Positions 1 to 8,314 are shown, counted from the stretch's first letter. The stretch is DNA of 12,182 bases from Synechococcaceae cyanobacterium RL_1_2 (GCA_012033095.1 JAAUPO010000021.1:1-12182), one strand, 5' to 3'. Made by a program: numbers and translations. The notes: generated by a model not told the origin, from the sequence alone.

Positions 1-106
1 CATCATTTTAAACCTGAAACTCTTCTTAGTTAAGGATTTAAGTTTAAAACTATATTTTCTGAACCTAGCTCAGGATAAACGTTTTAATGCTAATGGATGA
101 AATGCC

Positions 107-933
107 CTAAATTAACGAAGAATCCCTTAGTCCCGTAAATTGACTAAGATCGGACTTCTGGGGATGGAATTTTTCTCCGTTCGGTAGAATTATATCGGTT
201 AAATTAGCCCCCCGTAGCTGGGTACCCTGGAGATTGGCCCCTGTAAAATTGGCCCGTCTTAAATTTGACCAGCGCAAATCTGCTTGGGTTAAATTAGCCC
301 CCATCAAATTAGCTCTTACCCAGGTTGAATTAATGCTATGAACCCTAGTTAAATTGGCATTTTCCACATTAGCCCTGTAAAAATTGGCCCCCATTAAATT
401 AGTTTCATGGAAGGTACAAAATCGCATATTGGCCAAACTAAAGTTGGCATCCCTCGCATCGGCTTGGCTGAGATTCGATCGCTGTAGTTGCACCCCATAG
501 AGATCAGCCCATTGCAAACTGGTAGCCCACAGGGAAGTCCCAATTAAATTAGCCCCTTCAAAATCCACTTCCCGGAGGTTCGCTTCCTTGAGGTTTGCCC
601 CCAATAGTTCGGCCTGGCAGAGTTTAGCCCCCTGAAGATTAGCTTGAAAAATTGGGCATTAACCAATTTGCTATGGCTAAAATCAATGTCCACTAACTGA
701 CAGTGGCTAAAATCAGTACCAGTTAAATTCCCATCCCTTAAATTGGCCCCCACTAATCGCGAGTGGTTAAAATGGGCATGGCTTAAATCTATTCCAGCTA
801 AGTTAATGCCCCGCAAATTTAAGTTGGCGAGATTTGCTTCTGCAAGGGAAGGCACAGCAACGGAATCTTTTTGTCGCCAATGGTTCCAGGTGGCAGAGCC
901 GCGATAGATAAGTTGGAGGGGGGATGGGGTCAT
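107..933 (-). CDS. Pentapeptide-repeat protein, broken by one single-base deletion
   Basis: The reading frame starts at 933 and runs to about 650, then continues one frame over to the TAG at 107-109. Restoring one T (plus-strand A run 647-651, five bases, six needed) gives 275 residues. The first 30 or so residues form a short Trp-containing head (WNHWRQ). Nearly everything after that is A(N/D)LXX-type pentapeptide repeats, such as ANLRD, ANLKE and ANFTG, which fold as a right-handed quadrilateral beta-helix. A repeat-free tail of about 30 residues follows. No signal peptide or membrane segment is seen. Such proteins are numerous in cyanobacteria and mostly of unknown function, and nothing here indicates a specific role. 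It starts 21 bp after the asnS stop on the same strand, so the two may be cotranscribed. The repeats continue cleanly across the break, so a sequencing error is more likely than decay. Confidence 0.85.
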
Positions 934-954
934 AGAACTAATCTAAAATCTGCT

Positions 955-2342
955 CTAAAAATCTGCATTAAGGGGAGTGCGGGGGAAGGGAATGACATCT
1001 CGGATATTGGCCATACCCGTAATAAATTGCACTACCCTTTCAAATCCTAAACCAAAGCCCGCATGGGGTACAGTGCCATAACGTCTTAAATCCACATACC
1101 AACTTAAATCCTCTGGGTTAATCTGGCTTGCTACCATGCGATCGAGGAGCACCTCTAACCGTTCTTCCCGTTGGGAACCGCCAATAATTTCCCCGATTTT
1201 GGGGGCTAGTACATCCATGGCGGCTACGGTTTTTTGGTCGTCATTGATGCGCATGTAAAAGGCTTTAATGTCTTTCGGGTAATCGGTGACAATTAGTGGT
1301 TTTTTAAACAGTTGTTCGGCTAAGTAGCGTTCATGCTCTGATTGGAGATCCACCCCCCATTCTACTGGGTATTCAAACGTCTGACTGGATTTGAGTAACC
1401 ACTCGATCGCTTCGGTATAGGTAATCCGAGCAAATTCATTGTTGATAATATTGTCCGCCGTCTCCAACACGGATTGATCAATGCGCTGATTGAAAAATTC
1501 CAGATCCTCTGGGCATTGTGCCAACACATACTTAAAAATGTATTTGAGGAAAGCTTCGGCTAAATCCTGATCCCCATGGAGATCACAAAAAGCCATTTCC
1601 GGTTCCACCATCCAAAATTCTGCTAGGTGGCGCGAAGTGTTGGAGTTTTCGGCTCTAAATGTGGGGCCAAAGGTATAAACGTTACTAAAGGCTGTGGCCA
1701 TAACTTCCGCCTGTAACTGGCCACTGACGGTTAAATAGGCCTGCTTCCCAAAAAAATCCGGCTAAAGTCCACTTTTTTGGTCTTCCGTGGTGGGTAAGTG
1801 CTCTAAGTCTAGGCCGGTCACAGTAAATAGTTCCCCAGCCCCTTCACAATCGCTAGCGGTAATAATGGGGCTATGGATCCATAAAAACCTTGTTCTTGGA
1901 AAAACTGGTGAATGGCCGTGGCACAGGCATTGCGCACCCGCATGATGGCTCCCATGGTATTGGTGCGCGATCGCAGATGGGCGATGGTACGTAAAAACTC
2001 AAAGGAATGACGTTTTTTCTGGAGGGGATAGGTGTCGGGATCTGCGGTGCCAAAAATTTCTACGCTTTGGGCTTGTAATTCAACGCTTTGACCTTCCCCA
2101 GGCGATGGAACTAAGATCCCCGCGATCGCGACGGAAGTACCGGTATTGATCGTTTTAACCGTTGCGTCGTAATGCTCCATGGTGGGCTCTAGCACCACTT
2201 GCAGGTTAGCTAAGGCTGAACCATCATTGACTTCCAAAAAAGAGAAATTTTTAAGTTGGCGTTTAGTCCGCACCCAACCTTTAACGGTAACAGTTTGATC
2301 CCCTTGGCCGTGGCGCAGGATGTCAATGATTTTGGTAACCAT
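955..2342 (-). CDS. asnS: Asparaginyl-tRNA synthetase, broken by three single-base indels
   Basis: This cytoplasmic class II synthetase charges tRNA-Asn with asparagine. The first block (from 2342) holds the N-terminal OB-fold anticodon-binding domain, with [20 protein letters not shown] near its start. The last block (to 955) holds class II motif 2 (FRAE at corrected residues 229-232, followed by [12 protein letters not shown]) and motif 3 (GFGLGFER, residues 429-436). Three indels break the frame: a missing base in the plus-strand A run 1883-1887, an extra base in the T run 1773-1778, and a missing base at CC 1758-1759. After correction the missing middle reads through the expected [25 protein letters not shown] and [24 protein letters not shown] regions, and the protein is 462 residues, normal for AsnRS. 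I infer consensus error. If the breaks are real, Asn-tRNA would have to come from GatCAB transamidation or another gene copy. Confidence 0.93.
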
Positions 2343-3173
2343 GGATAATGTAATTTCTAAGAATTTCTAAAAACAGAGTTAAACCGTGCTTGGTTATTAT
2401 ATTTTCTTTTGAAAAGCGATGCTATGGAAGATTTGAATGGGGAAAGTTACCCAAAATCTTGTGCCTGCTACCTAACCCTGCTTACCCATCAAGGTAAATC
2501 CTAGACAGCCATATAACAGCCATATAGCAGTACTAACTAGGTCATGCCATGAAGATCCTTACTAGACTTGGCTTTCAATGTACTCAATTGCCACAAGCTA
2601 TTTACGATTGCTATATAGAACCCATGTGGTATCTATCGGTAGATTTGTAATGCTTGAACTGTATTGATTCCATGCTGATTAGGAATAAGAAATTAATAAC
2701 ATCTAAAACTTAAATCCCCATTAGGTTACCTTCACTCGTAGGAGACCCCACAAATTGCTAAGTTATTTAATTCATGATCCTTAGGTTCATTTTGATTAAG
2801 GTTTGTGCGGCTCAAGTCTTACGGTGCATTGACCGTTAAAAGCGATATACCTGAAAGCCTTATGGTTCAAGATCAAGATCTCAAATGGGTTCTATAAACG
2901 TATAAGCGTTATTAGTAAATTATGAAATCGCCCTAACTACAGCACGAGAACCTTAAACCCTTGCCCCACAATCCCTCTAGCTAAATCGGTTGTAATTCCT
3001 GACGAGTAAAGCTTTCAGACCTATTTACAGTTTTTTGGGCACAACTTTTGTCCTAGTAGTTACGAAATCGCCATTGTAAAGATTCCTCCAGTCTTGGGCA
3101 GCGATGCTTTAACCAGGGTTTCAGGGGGCAGGGGGCAGTTGTCCTACTGAAAATTCGAAAATTCATGAACACC
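2343..3173. other. Gene-free intergenic region between asnS and the sufR-side MITE
   Basis: I see no convincing coding sequence, tRNA or rRNA in about 830 bp on either strand; the longest open stretches are about 30 codons without a plausible start. It should carry the asnS promoter near 2343-2450. Small repeats occur: an 11-bp tandem duplication ACAGCCATATA (2505-2526), and a near-identical 12-mer TA(T/C)GAAATCGCC at 2921-2932 and 3061-3072, spaced 140 bp apart. The composition is AT-richer than the flanking genes. It could hold an unrecognised small RNA or a decayed mobile element. Confidence 0.5.
3123..3138. repeat. Short heptanucleotide tandem repeat (AGGGGGC)2
   Basis: Two perfect copies of the 7-mer AGGGGGC (3123-3129 and 3130-3136) are followed by a partial third. 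G-rich heptamer tracts of this kind are a known class of short tandem repeats in cyanobacterial genomes. This copy is minimal and has no evident function. Confidence 0.5.
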
Positions 3174-3312
3174 CTTAGAACGTGTTTGAAAAGTATCATA
3201 ATGTTGTGGAGTCGTCCCCTAAATCCCCCAATTTGGCGAACTTTATTGCTTAAAATTTAGGTAATTTCCCCCAGACTGGGGGGCAAGGGGGGCTTTTCCA
3301 ACCCATTCTTAG
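3174..3312. mobile_element. MITE-like element (139 bp) next to the sufR 3' end
   Basis: The ends form an imperfect inverted repeat: 3174-3193 (ending GTTTGAAAAG) matches the reverse complement of 3293-3312 at 16 of 20 positions. Inside are CCCCTAAATCCCCCAATTTGG (3216-3236, a dispersed motif also found near 8323) and a strong hairpin CCCCCAG-A-CTGGGGG (3268-3282), followed by a C/G-rich GGGGGCAAGGGGGG-like tail. There is no transposase and no clear target duplication. C/G-rich palindromic elements of this style are common between cyanobacterial genes. It lies 6 bp beyond the sufR stop codon, so its hairpin could act as the sufR 3' end. Classing it as a MITE is inference from structure. Confidence 0.5.
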
Positions 3313-3318
3313 GATCAT

Positions 3319-3951
3319 TTAAATTTCCTGGATCAAATAACCACAGCGTTGTTCCCCATCCTTGAGCCAATGGGTTCTTTCAACTTTGCACTCTGAAAAA
3401 ATTAATGCAAACATTTCCAATTCGTGGTCACAAATAGCCGGAAAAGAATGGGCTACCTCCTCGATCGCGCAGTGATGCTCCACCAATACATATTTACCCG
3501 GTTCTAAAGAATTCAATTCCGCCATATAACCCTCCTGTTGCCGGATTTGCACCAATTTTTTGAGCTTATCCCCTAGGTTAGTAGTCCCCAATCGTTGTTG
3601 ATATTGCTGGGCTTTTTTATGCCATTGTTTCACCAGCACATTCCCCGCCTGTTCTTCTCCCACCGTTTCCACCAACGTATTGAGTAAAGATACCGAAAAC
3701 CCCTCATAGTCATGGGGAAAATAATTTTTACCGCGATCGCTCAAACCATACAGATAATTCGGCCGACCCATGCCCTGGGTATGCTTTTGATGATCTACTA
3801 ATTGCTCATTTTCTAAGTCCCGCAAATGGCGACGGATTGCCTGAACACTAACTTGTAGATATTCCGCCAACTCCTGGGTAGTAGCTTGGCCTTGCTTGAG
3901 TAAATAATGAAGAATACTTTCTTTGGTGGATTGGTGGTGGGTCGGAACCAT
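3319..3951 (-). CDS. sufR: SufR, Fe-S-sensing transcriptional repressor of the suf operon
   Basis: This 210-residue protein has an N-terminal winged-helix DNA-binding domain (about residues 9-60; helix-turn-helix TTQELAEYLQVSVQAIRRHL at 24-43) and a C-terminal sensor half. Four cysteines, C161, C174, C188 and C203, are spaced CX12CX13CX14C, the SufR signature; in characterised SufR proteins they provide [4Fe-4S] ligands. With cluster bound, SufR represses sufBCDS and its own gene; cluster loss under iron limitation or oxidative stress relieves this. The gene is intact, diverges from sufB, and shares a control region with two CAAC-N6-GTTG operators. The ATG at 3951 is chosen because it places the winged helix at the usual distance from the N-terminus; no strong Shine-Dalgarno is visible. 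The identification is secure from motif and context together. Confidence 0.96.
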   Translation of the reverse strand: MVPTHHQSTKESILHYLLKQGQATTQELAEYLQVSVQAIRRHLRDLENEQLVDHQKHTQGMGRPNYLYGLSDRGKNYFPHDYEGFSVSLLNTLVETVGEEQAGNVLVKQWHKKAQQYQQRLGTTNLGDKLKKLVQIRQQEGYMAELNSLEPGKYVLVEHHCAIEEVAHSFPAICDHELEMFALIFSECKVERTHWLKDGEQRCGYLIQEI

Positions 3952-4008
3952 TGTTTTTTGAGAAAAATGTAATTACTGATCACTTAATTTGTGGAGCTTA
4001 GTCTATTC

Positions 4009-4038
4009 ACTGTATCTAGAATCTCTCCCATTTGACAA
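4009..4038 (-). promoter_or_regulatory. Candidate sigma70-type promoter of sufR
   Basis: On the minus strand, TTGTCA (plus 4033-4038) and TACAGT (plus 4009-4014) are 18 bp apart, giving a leader of about 50 nt to the sufR ATG. The -35 hexamer overlaps the left half-site of SufR operator 1, which fits autorepression. No transcript data are available, so this is inference from motif matches. Confidence 0.45.
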
Positions 4039-4050
4039 CATTTATGTTGT
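4035..4050. promoter_or_regulatory. SufR operator 1 (sufR-proximal)
   Basis: ACAACAT-TT-ATGTTGT is a 7-bp inverted repeat around a 2-bp centre. It contains CAAC-N6-GTTG (4036-4049), the site type reported for cyanobacterial SufR. It overlaps the predicted sufR -35 box, so occupancy should shut down sufR itself. Confidence 0.8.
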
Positions 4051-4079
4051 TAATGTAACTTTGGAGGTAACTACTTAAA

Positions 4080-4093
4080 CAACATAATTGTTG
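4080..4093. promoter_or_regulatory. SufR operator 2 (sufB-proximal)
   Basis: CAAC-ATAATT-GTTG is the second CAAC-N6-GTTG match, centred 44 bp (about four helical turns) from operator 1. It lies just upstream of the predicted sufB promoter. Two sites on the same face of the helix would allow cooperative control of both divergent genes. Confidence 0.8.
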
Positions 4094-4103
4094 CTTAAAT
4101 GTA

Positions 4104-4131
4104 TTTGTTAACCAATCCATGCCAATATAGT
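4104..4131 (+). promoter_or_regulatory. Candidate sufB promoter
   Basis: TATAGT at 4126-4131 is a good -10 hexamer. A weak -35 (TTTGTT at 4104-4109, or TTGTTA at 4105-4110) lies 15-16 bp upstream, and operator 2 ends 10 bp before it. The -10 falls inside the palindrome at 4125-4140. The inferred start near 4138 leaves a leader of about 58 nt. The -35 match is poor, so only the -10 is reasonably supported. Confidence 0.35.
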
Positions 4132-4140
4132 TAACTATAT
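4125..4140. repeat. Perfect 16-bp palindrome in the sufB promoter
   Basis: ATATAGTTAACTATAT is identical to its own reverse complement. It contains one of three GTTAAC hexamers here (4107-4112, 4130-4135, 4146-4151) and covers the likely -10 region of sufB. It differs from the SufR site and could be the target of a second regulator, or a chance product of AT-rich promoter DNA. Confidence 0.6.
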
Positions 4141-4195
4141 GGACTGTTAACATCTTACGGTCGTAGGTTATCTTATCCCCACCTAAATTACTTCC

Positions 4196-5639
4196 ATGAC
4201 AGCTACTGTTAAAAATTTAGTTAATCAGCCTTACAAATACGGTTTTGTTACCGATATTGAATCCGATGCCATTCCCAAGGGCCTCAGTGAAGACGTGGTA
4301 CGCATGATTTCAGCAAAAAAAATGAGCCAGAATTCATGCTGGAATTTCGATTAAAAGCTTACCAAAAGTGGCTGACCATGGAAGAACCCACCTGGCCCCA
4401 TGTGGAGTACCCCCCCATCGATTACCAAAATATCGTGTACTACTCCGCTCCCAAAAAGCCCAAGGAAAAGCTAGGGAGTTTAGATGAAGTAGATCCAACC
4501 CTTCTAGATACCTTTGAAAAGTTAGGTATTCCCCTATCGGAACAAAAAAGATTAGCCAATGTTAATGTGGCGGTGGATGCCATTTTTGATAGTGTGTCCG
4601 TAGCGACTACTTTTAAAGATAAATTGGCCGAGTCTGGGGTTATTTTTTGCTCCATCTCCGAAGCGTTACAGGAACATCCGGAGCTAGTGAAAAATACCTC
4701 GGTAGCGTGGTGCCGGTGGGGGATAATTATTTTTCTGCTCTGAATGCAGCGGTGTTTAGTGATGGTTCTTTTGTGTTTATCCCGAAAGGGGTCAAATGTC
4801 CCATGGATCTATCCACCTATTTCCGCATTAATAACGGGGATACGGGTCAATTTGAGCGCACTTTGATTATTGCGGAGGAAGGGGCAAGCGTTAGTTATCT
4901 AGAAGGTTGTACCGCTCCGATGTTTGACACCAATCAACTCCATGCGGCGGTGGTGGAGCTAGTGGCCCTAGATAACGCTGATATTAAGTATTCCACTGTC
5001 CAAAATTGGTATGCCGGTGATGAGAACGGCAAAGGGGGAATTTATAACTTTGTGACCAAGCGGGGGTTATGCAAAGGGGTTAATTCTAAAATTTCCTGGA
5101 CTCAAGTCGAAACGGGTTCGGCCATTACGTGGAAGTATCCTAGTTGTTTGTTGGTGGGGGATAACTCCGTGGGTGAGTTTTACTCGATCGCGTTAACCAA
5201 TAACCTCCAACAGGCGGACACGGGCACCAAAATGATCCATATTGGCAAAAATACCCGCAGCACCATCATTTCTAAAGGAATTTCCGCCGGTAAATCCAAA
5301 AATAGTTACCGGGGGTTAGTCAAAATGGGTCCCAATGCCAAAAATGCCCGTAACTATTCCCAATGTGATTCGATGCTAATTGGGGACAAGGCCGAGGCTA
5401 ATACCTTTCCCTACATTCAGGTGGAAAACCAAACCGCCCGCTTAGAGCATGAAGCTTCCACCTCCAAAATTGGGGAAGATCAACTATTTTATTTTGCCCA
5501 GCGGGGCATATCCGAAGAAGATGCCATTTCCATGTTGGTGGGGGGCTTTTGTAAGGATGTGCTCAACGAACTGCCCATGGAATTTGCCGCCGAAGCGGAT
5601 AAATTACTCAGCCTCAAGCTTGAAGGGACGGTGGGCTAA
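4196..5639 (+). CDS. sufB: SufB, Fe-S cluster scaffold subunit, broken by two single-base deletions
   Basis: SufB is the core scaffold of the cytosolic SufBC2D complex, on which Fe-S clusters are built. Translation from ATG 4196 begins [17 protein letters not shown] and stays in frame for about 42 codons. It then breaks at the A run 4315-4322 (eight bases, nine needed) and again at the A run 4690-4694 (five, six needed). With both restored the protein is 481 residues, the usual cyanobacterial size. Key residues are present: Cys391 in SQCDSMLIG and His419-Glu420 in LEHEAS, aligning by hand with E. coli C405 and H433-E434. The C-terminal ISEEDAISM region is also conserved. As written only fragments would be made, but suf is the main Fe-S pathway in cyanobacteria, so loss of sufB would probably be lethal. 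Consensus error or poly-A transcript slippage is therefore more likely than a dead gene. SufR controls it through the upstream operators. Confidence 0.95.
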
Positions 5640-5872
5640 GCACTTCCTTCCTGGGCTAGGTCTAGGTTGGGCAGATTTAAACCCCATCAAACCCATGGTT
5701 ACAGGGTCAATATTTACGGCTATGCGATTCCCTATGATGGGCTATTTCTGCCTTGGTTTACTAGGAATTCTGGAGCAAGAGCGATCGCGTCCGCCCCTCA
5801 TCCCAATGGCCAAGCCCCATTTTTAACTACATAAACAAACTCAATCATTTCAATTTCTAGAACTTTTTCACC

Positions 5873-6649
5873 ATGAGCGAAACCATTATCAGCGTCAAAA
5901 ATTTAACTGCCAACGTTGATGGCACCCCCATTTTAAAAGGGGTAAATTTAGAAGTCAAAGCGGGGGAAACCCACGCCATTATGGGGCCTAACGGTTCCGG
6001 GAAGAGTACTTTTTCTAAAGTGCTAGCAGGCCACCCCGACTATGAAGTGACCGGTGGTGAGATCCTTTACAAAGGGGAAAATATTCTGGAGTTAGAACCC
6101 GAAGAACGGGCGTTACGGGGAATCTTTTTGGCATTCCAATATCCCATGGAGATCCCTGGGGTAAGTAATTTGGAATTTTTACGGGTGGCCTATAATGCCA
6201 AACAAAAATTTAACGGGGAAGAAGAACTAGATGCGTTTGATTTTGAGGATCTAGTAGAACAAAAGTTAGATGTGGTGAAAATGAGCCCGGCCTTCCTAGA
6301 ACGCAGTCTCAATGAAGGTTTTTCCGGTGGGGAGAAAAAGCGCAACGAAATTTTGCAGATGGCCCTATTAGAGCCTAGTTTGGCCATCCTAGATGAAACG
6401 GATTCTGGTTTAGATATTGATGCCCTGCGGATTGTGGCCGAAGGAGTTAACCAAATTCTGAATGAAAATAATGCCTCGATCGTCATTACCCATTACCAAC
6501 GGTTGTTAAATTACATTCAACCCGATGTCATCCATGTGATGTACAACGGCCGCATTGTGAAAACCGGCGGCAAAGAATTAGCCCTAGAACTAGAAGATCA
6601 AGGTTATGACTTCCTGGATGAATTACTAGCCGTGGGGACAGGAGCGTAA
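5873..6649 (+). CDS. sufC: SufC, ABC-type ATPase of the Suf assembly complex
   Basis: This intact 258-residue soluble ABC ATPase drives conformational change of SufB and SufD during Fe-S cluster assembly. Visible motifs in order are Walker [10 protein letters not shown] (residues 38-46, Lys44), Q-loop Q89, ABC signature FSGGEKKR (150-157), Walker B LAILDE with catalytic Glu175, D-loop SGLD (178-181) and H-loop His207. There is no transmembrane domain, as expected for SufC. It is separated from sufB by 233 bp, loose for an operon, and from sufD by only 2 bp. In the sufB-sufC gap, the sufB frame stays open for about 61 codons past the sufB stop, but I recognise nothing there. Start ATG 5873 matches the family N-terminus. 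Confidence 0.97.
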   Translation: MSETIISVKNLTANVDGTPILKGVNLEVKAGETHAIMGPNGSGKSTFSKVLAGHPDYEVTGGEILYKGENILELEPEERALRGIFLAFQYPMEIPGVSNLEFLRVAYNAKQKFNGEEELDAFDFEDLVEQKLDVVKMSPAFLERSLNEGFSGGEKKRNEILQMALLEPSLAILDETDSGLDIDALRIVAEGVNQILNENNASIVITHYQRLLNYIQPDVIHVMYNGRIVKTGGKELALELEDQGYDFLDELLAVGTGA

Positions 6650-6651
6650 CC

Positions 6652-8037
6652 ATGGAAACCCCAACTTTAAATTTGACAAGCCCATCCCCTAACAGCCAAG
6701 GTGATACCTATCTCCGATCGCTATTAGAGTTAGCCCAGGGCCAGGAAACGGTATGTAATGAAGGTACTGTAAGCTGGCTCCATGAACTGCGACAAAAAGG
6801 AGCTTACCAGGTCGCCCAATCCCGTTTACCCAATTTCAAAGATGAAGAGTGGCGGTTTACCGATGTTAATTTCCTCAAGGATATTAATTTTACCGCTGCC
6901 GCCAAAATGGAAGTGCCTCCCCATCGCCTAGGGGAATTTGTCATGGCCGAAACAGAACAAAGCCATGTGGTATTTGTGAACGGCCATTACGCCCCAGAAC
7001 TATCCAATACGGAAGCTTTAGGGGATAGGGTTTACGTTGGTGGATTAAAGGATCTGCCGATCGCCCAAGCAGAAATGCTAGTTAACTATCTTGGCCAACC
7101 CTCAGCTCAAGCCAATGTATTTTCCCATCTCAATACTGCGGCTATTAATGATGTCGCGATCGTGTGGGTGCAACCCAACGCCGTCATCTCAAACCCTTTG
7201 CAGGTAATTCATTTAGCGGTGATGGACAAAAACCCCATGGCCCTATGGATCCAACCCCGTACTGTGGTGGTGATGCAGCACCAAAGCCAACTTCAATTGG
7301 TGGAGCATTATGGTGTCATTAGCGATCGCTGTTCCGATACGAGCCAAAACCGTCCCTATTTCACCAATGGGGTCACAGAAATTTTCCTCGATCGGAATGC
7401 GTCCTTACACCATTCCCGCATCCAACGGGAGAGCGGGGATAGTTTTCACATTGCCAACACCGCGATCGTGCAACACCAAGATAGTCGCTACACCATGGTA
7501 GAGATAAGCCTTGGGGCAAAACTAGCCCGCCATAACATCAACCTCGATCAACTAGGCCCCAACACCGAAAGCACCCTCAACGGTTTAAGCATTACTGGTG
7601 CAGCCCAGGTTAATGATCTCCATAGCCAAATTAATCTGAACCACATCAATGGCACGGTGGATCAGCTACACAAATGTATTGTGGATCAACAGTCCCGTAC
7701 CGTCTTCAACGGCAAAATCATTGTGCCCCAGGCGGCCCAAATGACCAATGCGACCCAACTAAACCGTAACCTCGTGTTATCAGATAAAGCTAGGGTCAAC
7801 ACCAAACCAGAGTTACAAATTACCGCCGATAACGTCAAATGTGCCCACGGGGCCACGGTGAGTCAATTAGAACCAGAGGAGGTGTTTTACTTACAAAGTC
7901 GGGGGTTAACCGCCGATGCCGCCCGCCATTTATTGGTGGATGCTTTTGCCGGGGATATCATCAGCCGCTTACCCCTCAAATCCTTACAGCAACGCCTCAC
8001 CCAATGCGTAGCCTGTCGCACGATCGAGAGTGTATAA
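6652..8037 (+). CDS. sufD: SufD, Fe-S cluster assembly scaffold partner
   Basis: This intact protein of 461 residues is the SufB paralogue that pairs with it on the SufC dimer and is linked to iron acquisition and cluster assembly. The N-terminal helical part contains the family motif FKDEEWRFTD (about residues 62-71), followed by a long beta-helix core. The C-terminal part carries KCAHGATVSQLEPEEVFYL, whose His399 corresponds by hand alignment to E. coli SufD His360, at the SufB-SufD interface. ATG 6652 lies 2 bp after the sufC stop, so the two are surely cotranscribed and probably translationally coupled. sufS, often the next gene in cyanobacteria, does not follow. A hairpin at 8051-8079 suggests the transcript ends here. 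Confidence 0.96.
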   Translation: METPTLNLTSPSPNSQGDTYLRSLLELAQGQETVCNEGTVSWLHELRQKGAYQVAQSRLPNFKDEEWRFTDVNFLKDINFTAAAKMEVPPHRLGEFVMAETEQSHVVFVNGHYAPELSNTEALGDRVYVGGLKDLPIAQAEMLVNYLGQPSAQANVFSHLNTAAINDVAIVWVQPNAVISNPLQVIHLAVMDKNPMALWIQPRTVVVMQHQSQLQLVEHYGVISDRCSDTSQNRPYFTNGVTEIFLDRNASLHHSRIQRESGDSFHIANTAIVQHQDSRYTMVEISLGAKLARHNINLDQLGPNTESTLNGLSITGAAQVNDLHSQINLNHINGTVDQLHKCIVDQQSRTVFNGKIIVPQAAQMTNATQLNRNLVLSDKARVNTKPELQITADNVKCAHGATVSQLEPEEVFYLQSRGLTADAARHLLVDAFAGDIISRLPLKSLQQRLTQCVACRTIESV

Positions 8038-8050
8038 GGTTTACAAAATT

Positions 8051-8079
8051 GATGGAAATTCCCCCTCTCCATTTCCATC
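8051..8079 (+). terminator. Hairpin after sufD, possible operon terminator or 3'-end stabiliser
   Basis: GATGGAAAT (8051-8059) and ATTTCCATC (8071-8079) form a perfect 9-bp stem with an 11-nt loop, 13 bp after the sufD stop. Only a weak T-rich tail follows (TTCGTGTT), so classic intrinsic termination is uncertain. A second, shorter GGGG/CCCC hairpin lies at 8095-8109. Confidence 0.4.
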
Positions 8080-8186
8080 TTCGTGTTATCCATCGGGGTC
8101 AATGGCCCCGTTGAAACCCTTACTGGGAATGAGGATGGTCTAACCTTGCACCCAAATTTTAAAAAATTGGCGTTGGTTAAGTTAAG

Positions 8187-8244
8187 AGGCTGTTTATAGT
8201 CTTTTGAAATAATTATGGGAAATATATGGGAAATAAACAGACCT
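8187..8244. repeat. Inverted repeat enclosing a tandem 11-mer, after the suf operon
   Basis: AGGCTGTTTAT (8187-8197) pairs with ATAAACAGACCT (8233-8244), an 11-bp stem with one bulged A. Inside and partly overlapping the right arm is a perfect tandem duplication of TATGGGAAATA (8214-8224 and 8225-8235). It may be the remnant of a mobile-element end or an RNA hairpin. No coding potential is seen. Confidence 0.45.
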
Positions 8245-8280
8245 GAAATCAGCCTATGGCAAGGAAGAAAATCCCATACT

Positions 8281-8314
8281 AAATTCAATTGACTATATAA
8301 CCTCAATTGAATTT
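8281..8314. repeat. Perfect 12-bp inverted repeat with 10-nt loop
   Basis: AAATTCAATTGA (8281-8292) and TCAATTGAATTT (8303-8314) are exact reverse complements around a 10-nt spacer. The AT-rich stem is followed at 8323 by a C-rich dispersed motif. It may act as a bidirectional transcript end or belong to a decayed repeat element. Confidence 0.65.

Noticed and set aside
107..2342. Treating the pentapeptide gene and asnS pieces as separate short genes or decayed pseudogenes
   Set aside because: The pieces join into full-length conserved proteins with one-base corrections; no substitutions in motifs suggest decay.
2855..2880. tRNA T-loop-like GGTTCAAGATC
   Set aside because: The spacing does not match the GGTTCRANTCC consensus, and no acceptor or anticodon stems are found around it.
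3123..3312. CRISPR array
   Set aside because: Repeats here are a heptamer tandem and a single palindromic element; there are no regularly spaced direct repeats or spacers.
5695..5826. Possible 43-codon gene between sufB and sufC
   Set aside because: There is no recognisable motif, no ribosome-binding site and no family; the competing frame is equally open, so it is not annotated.
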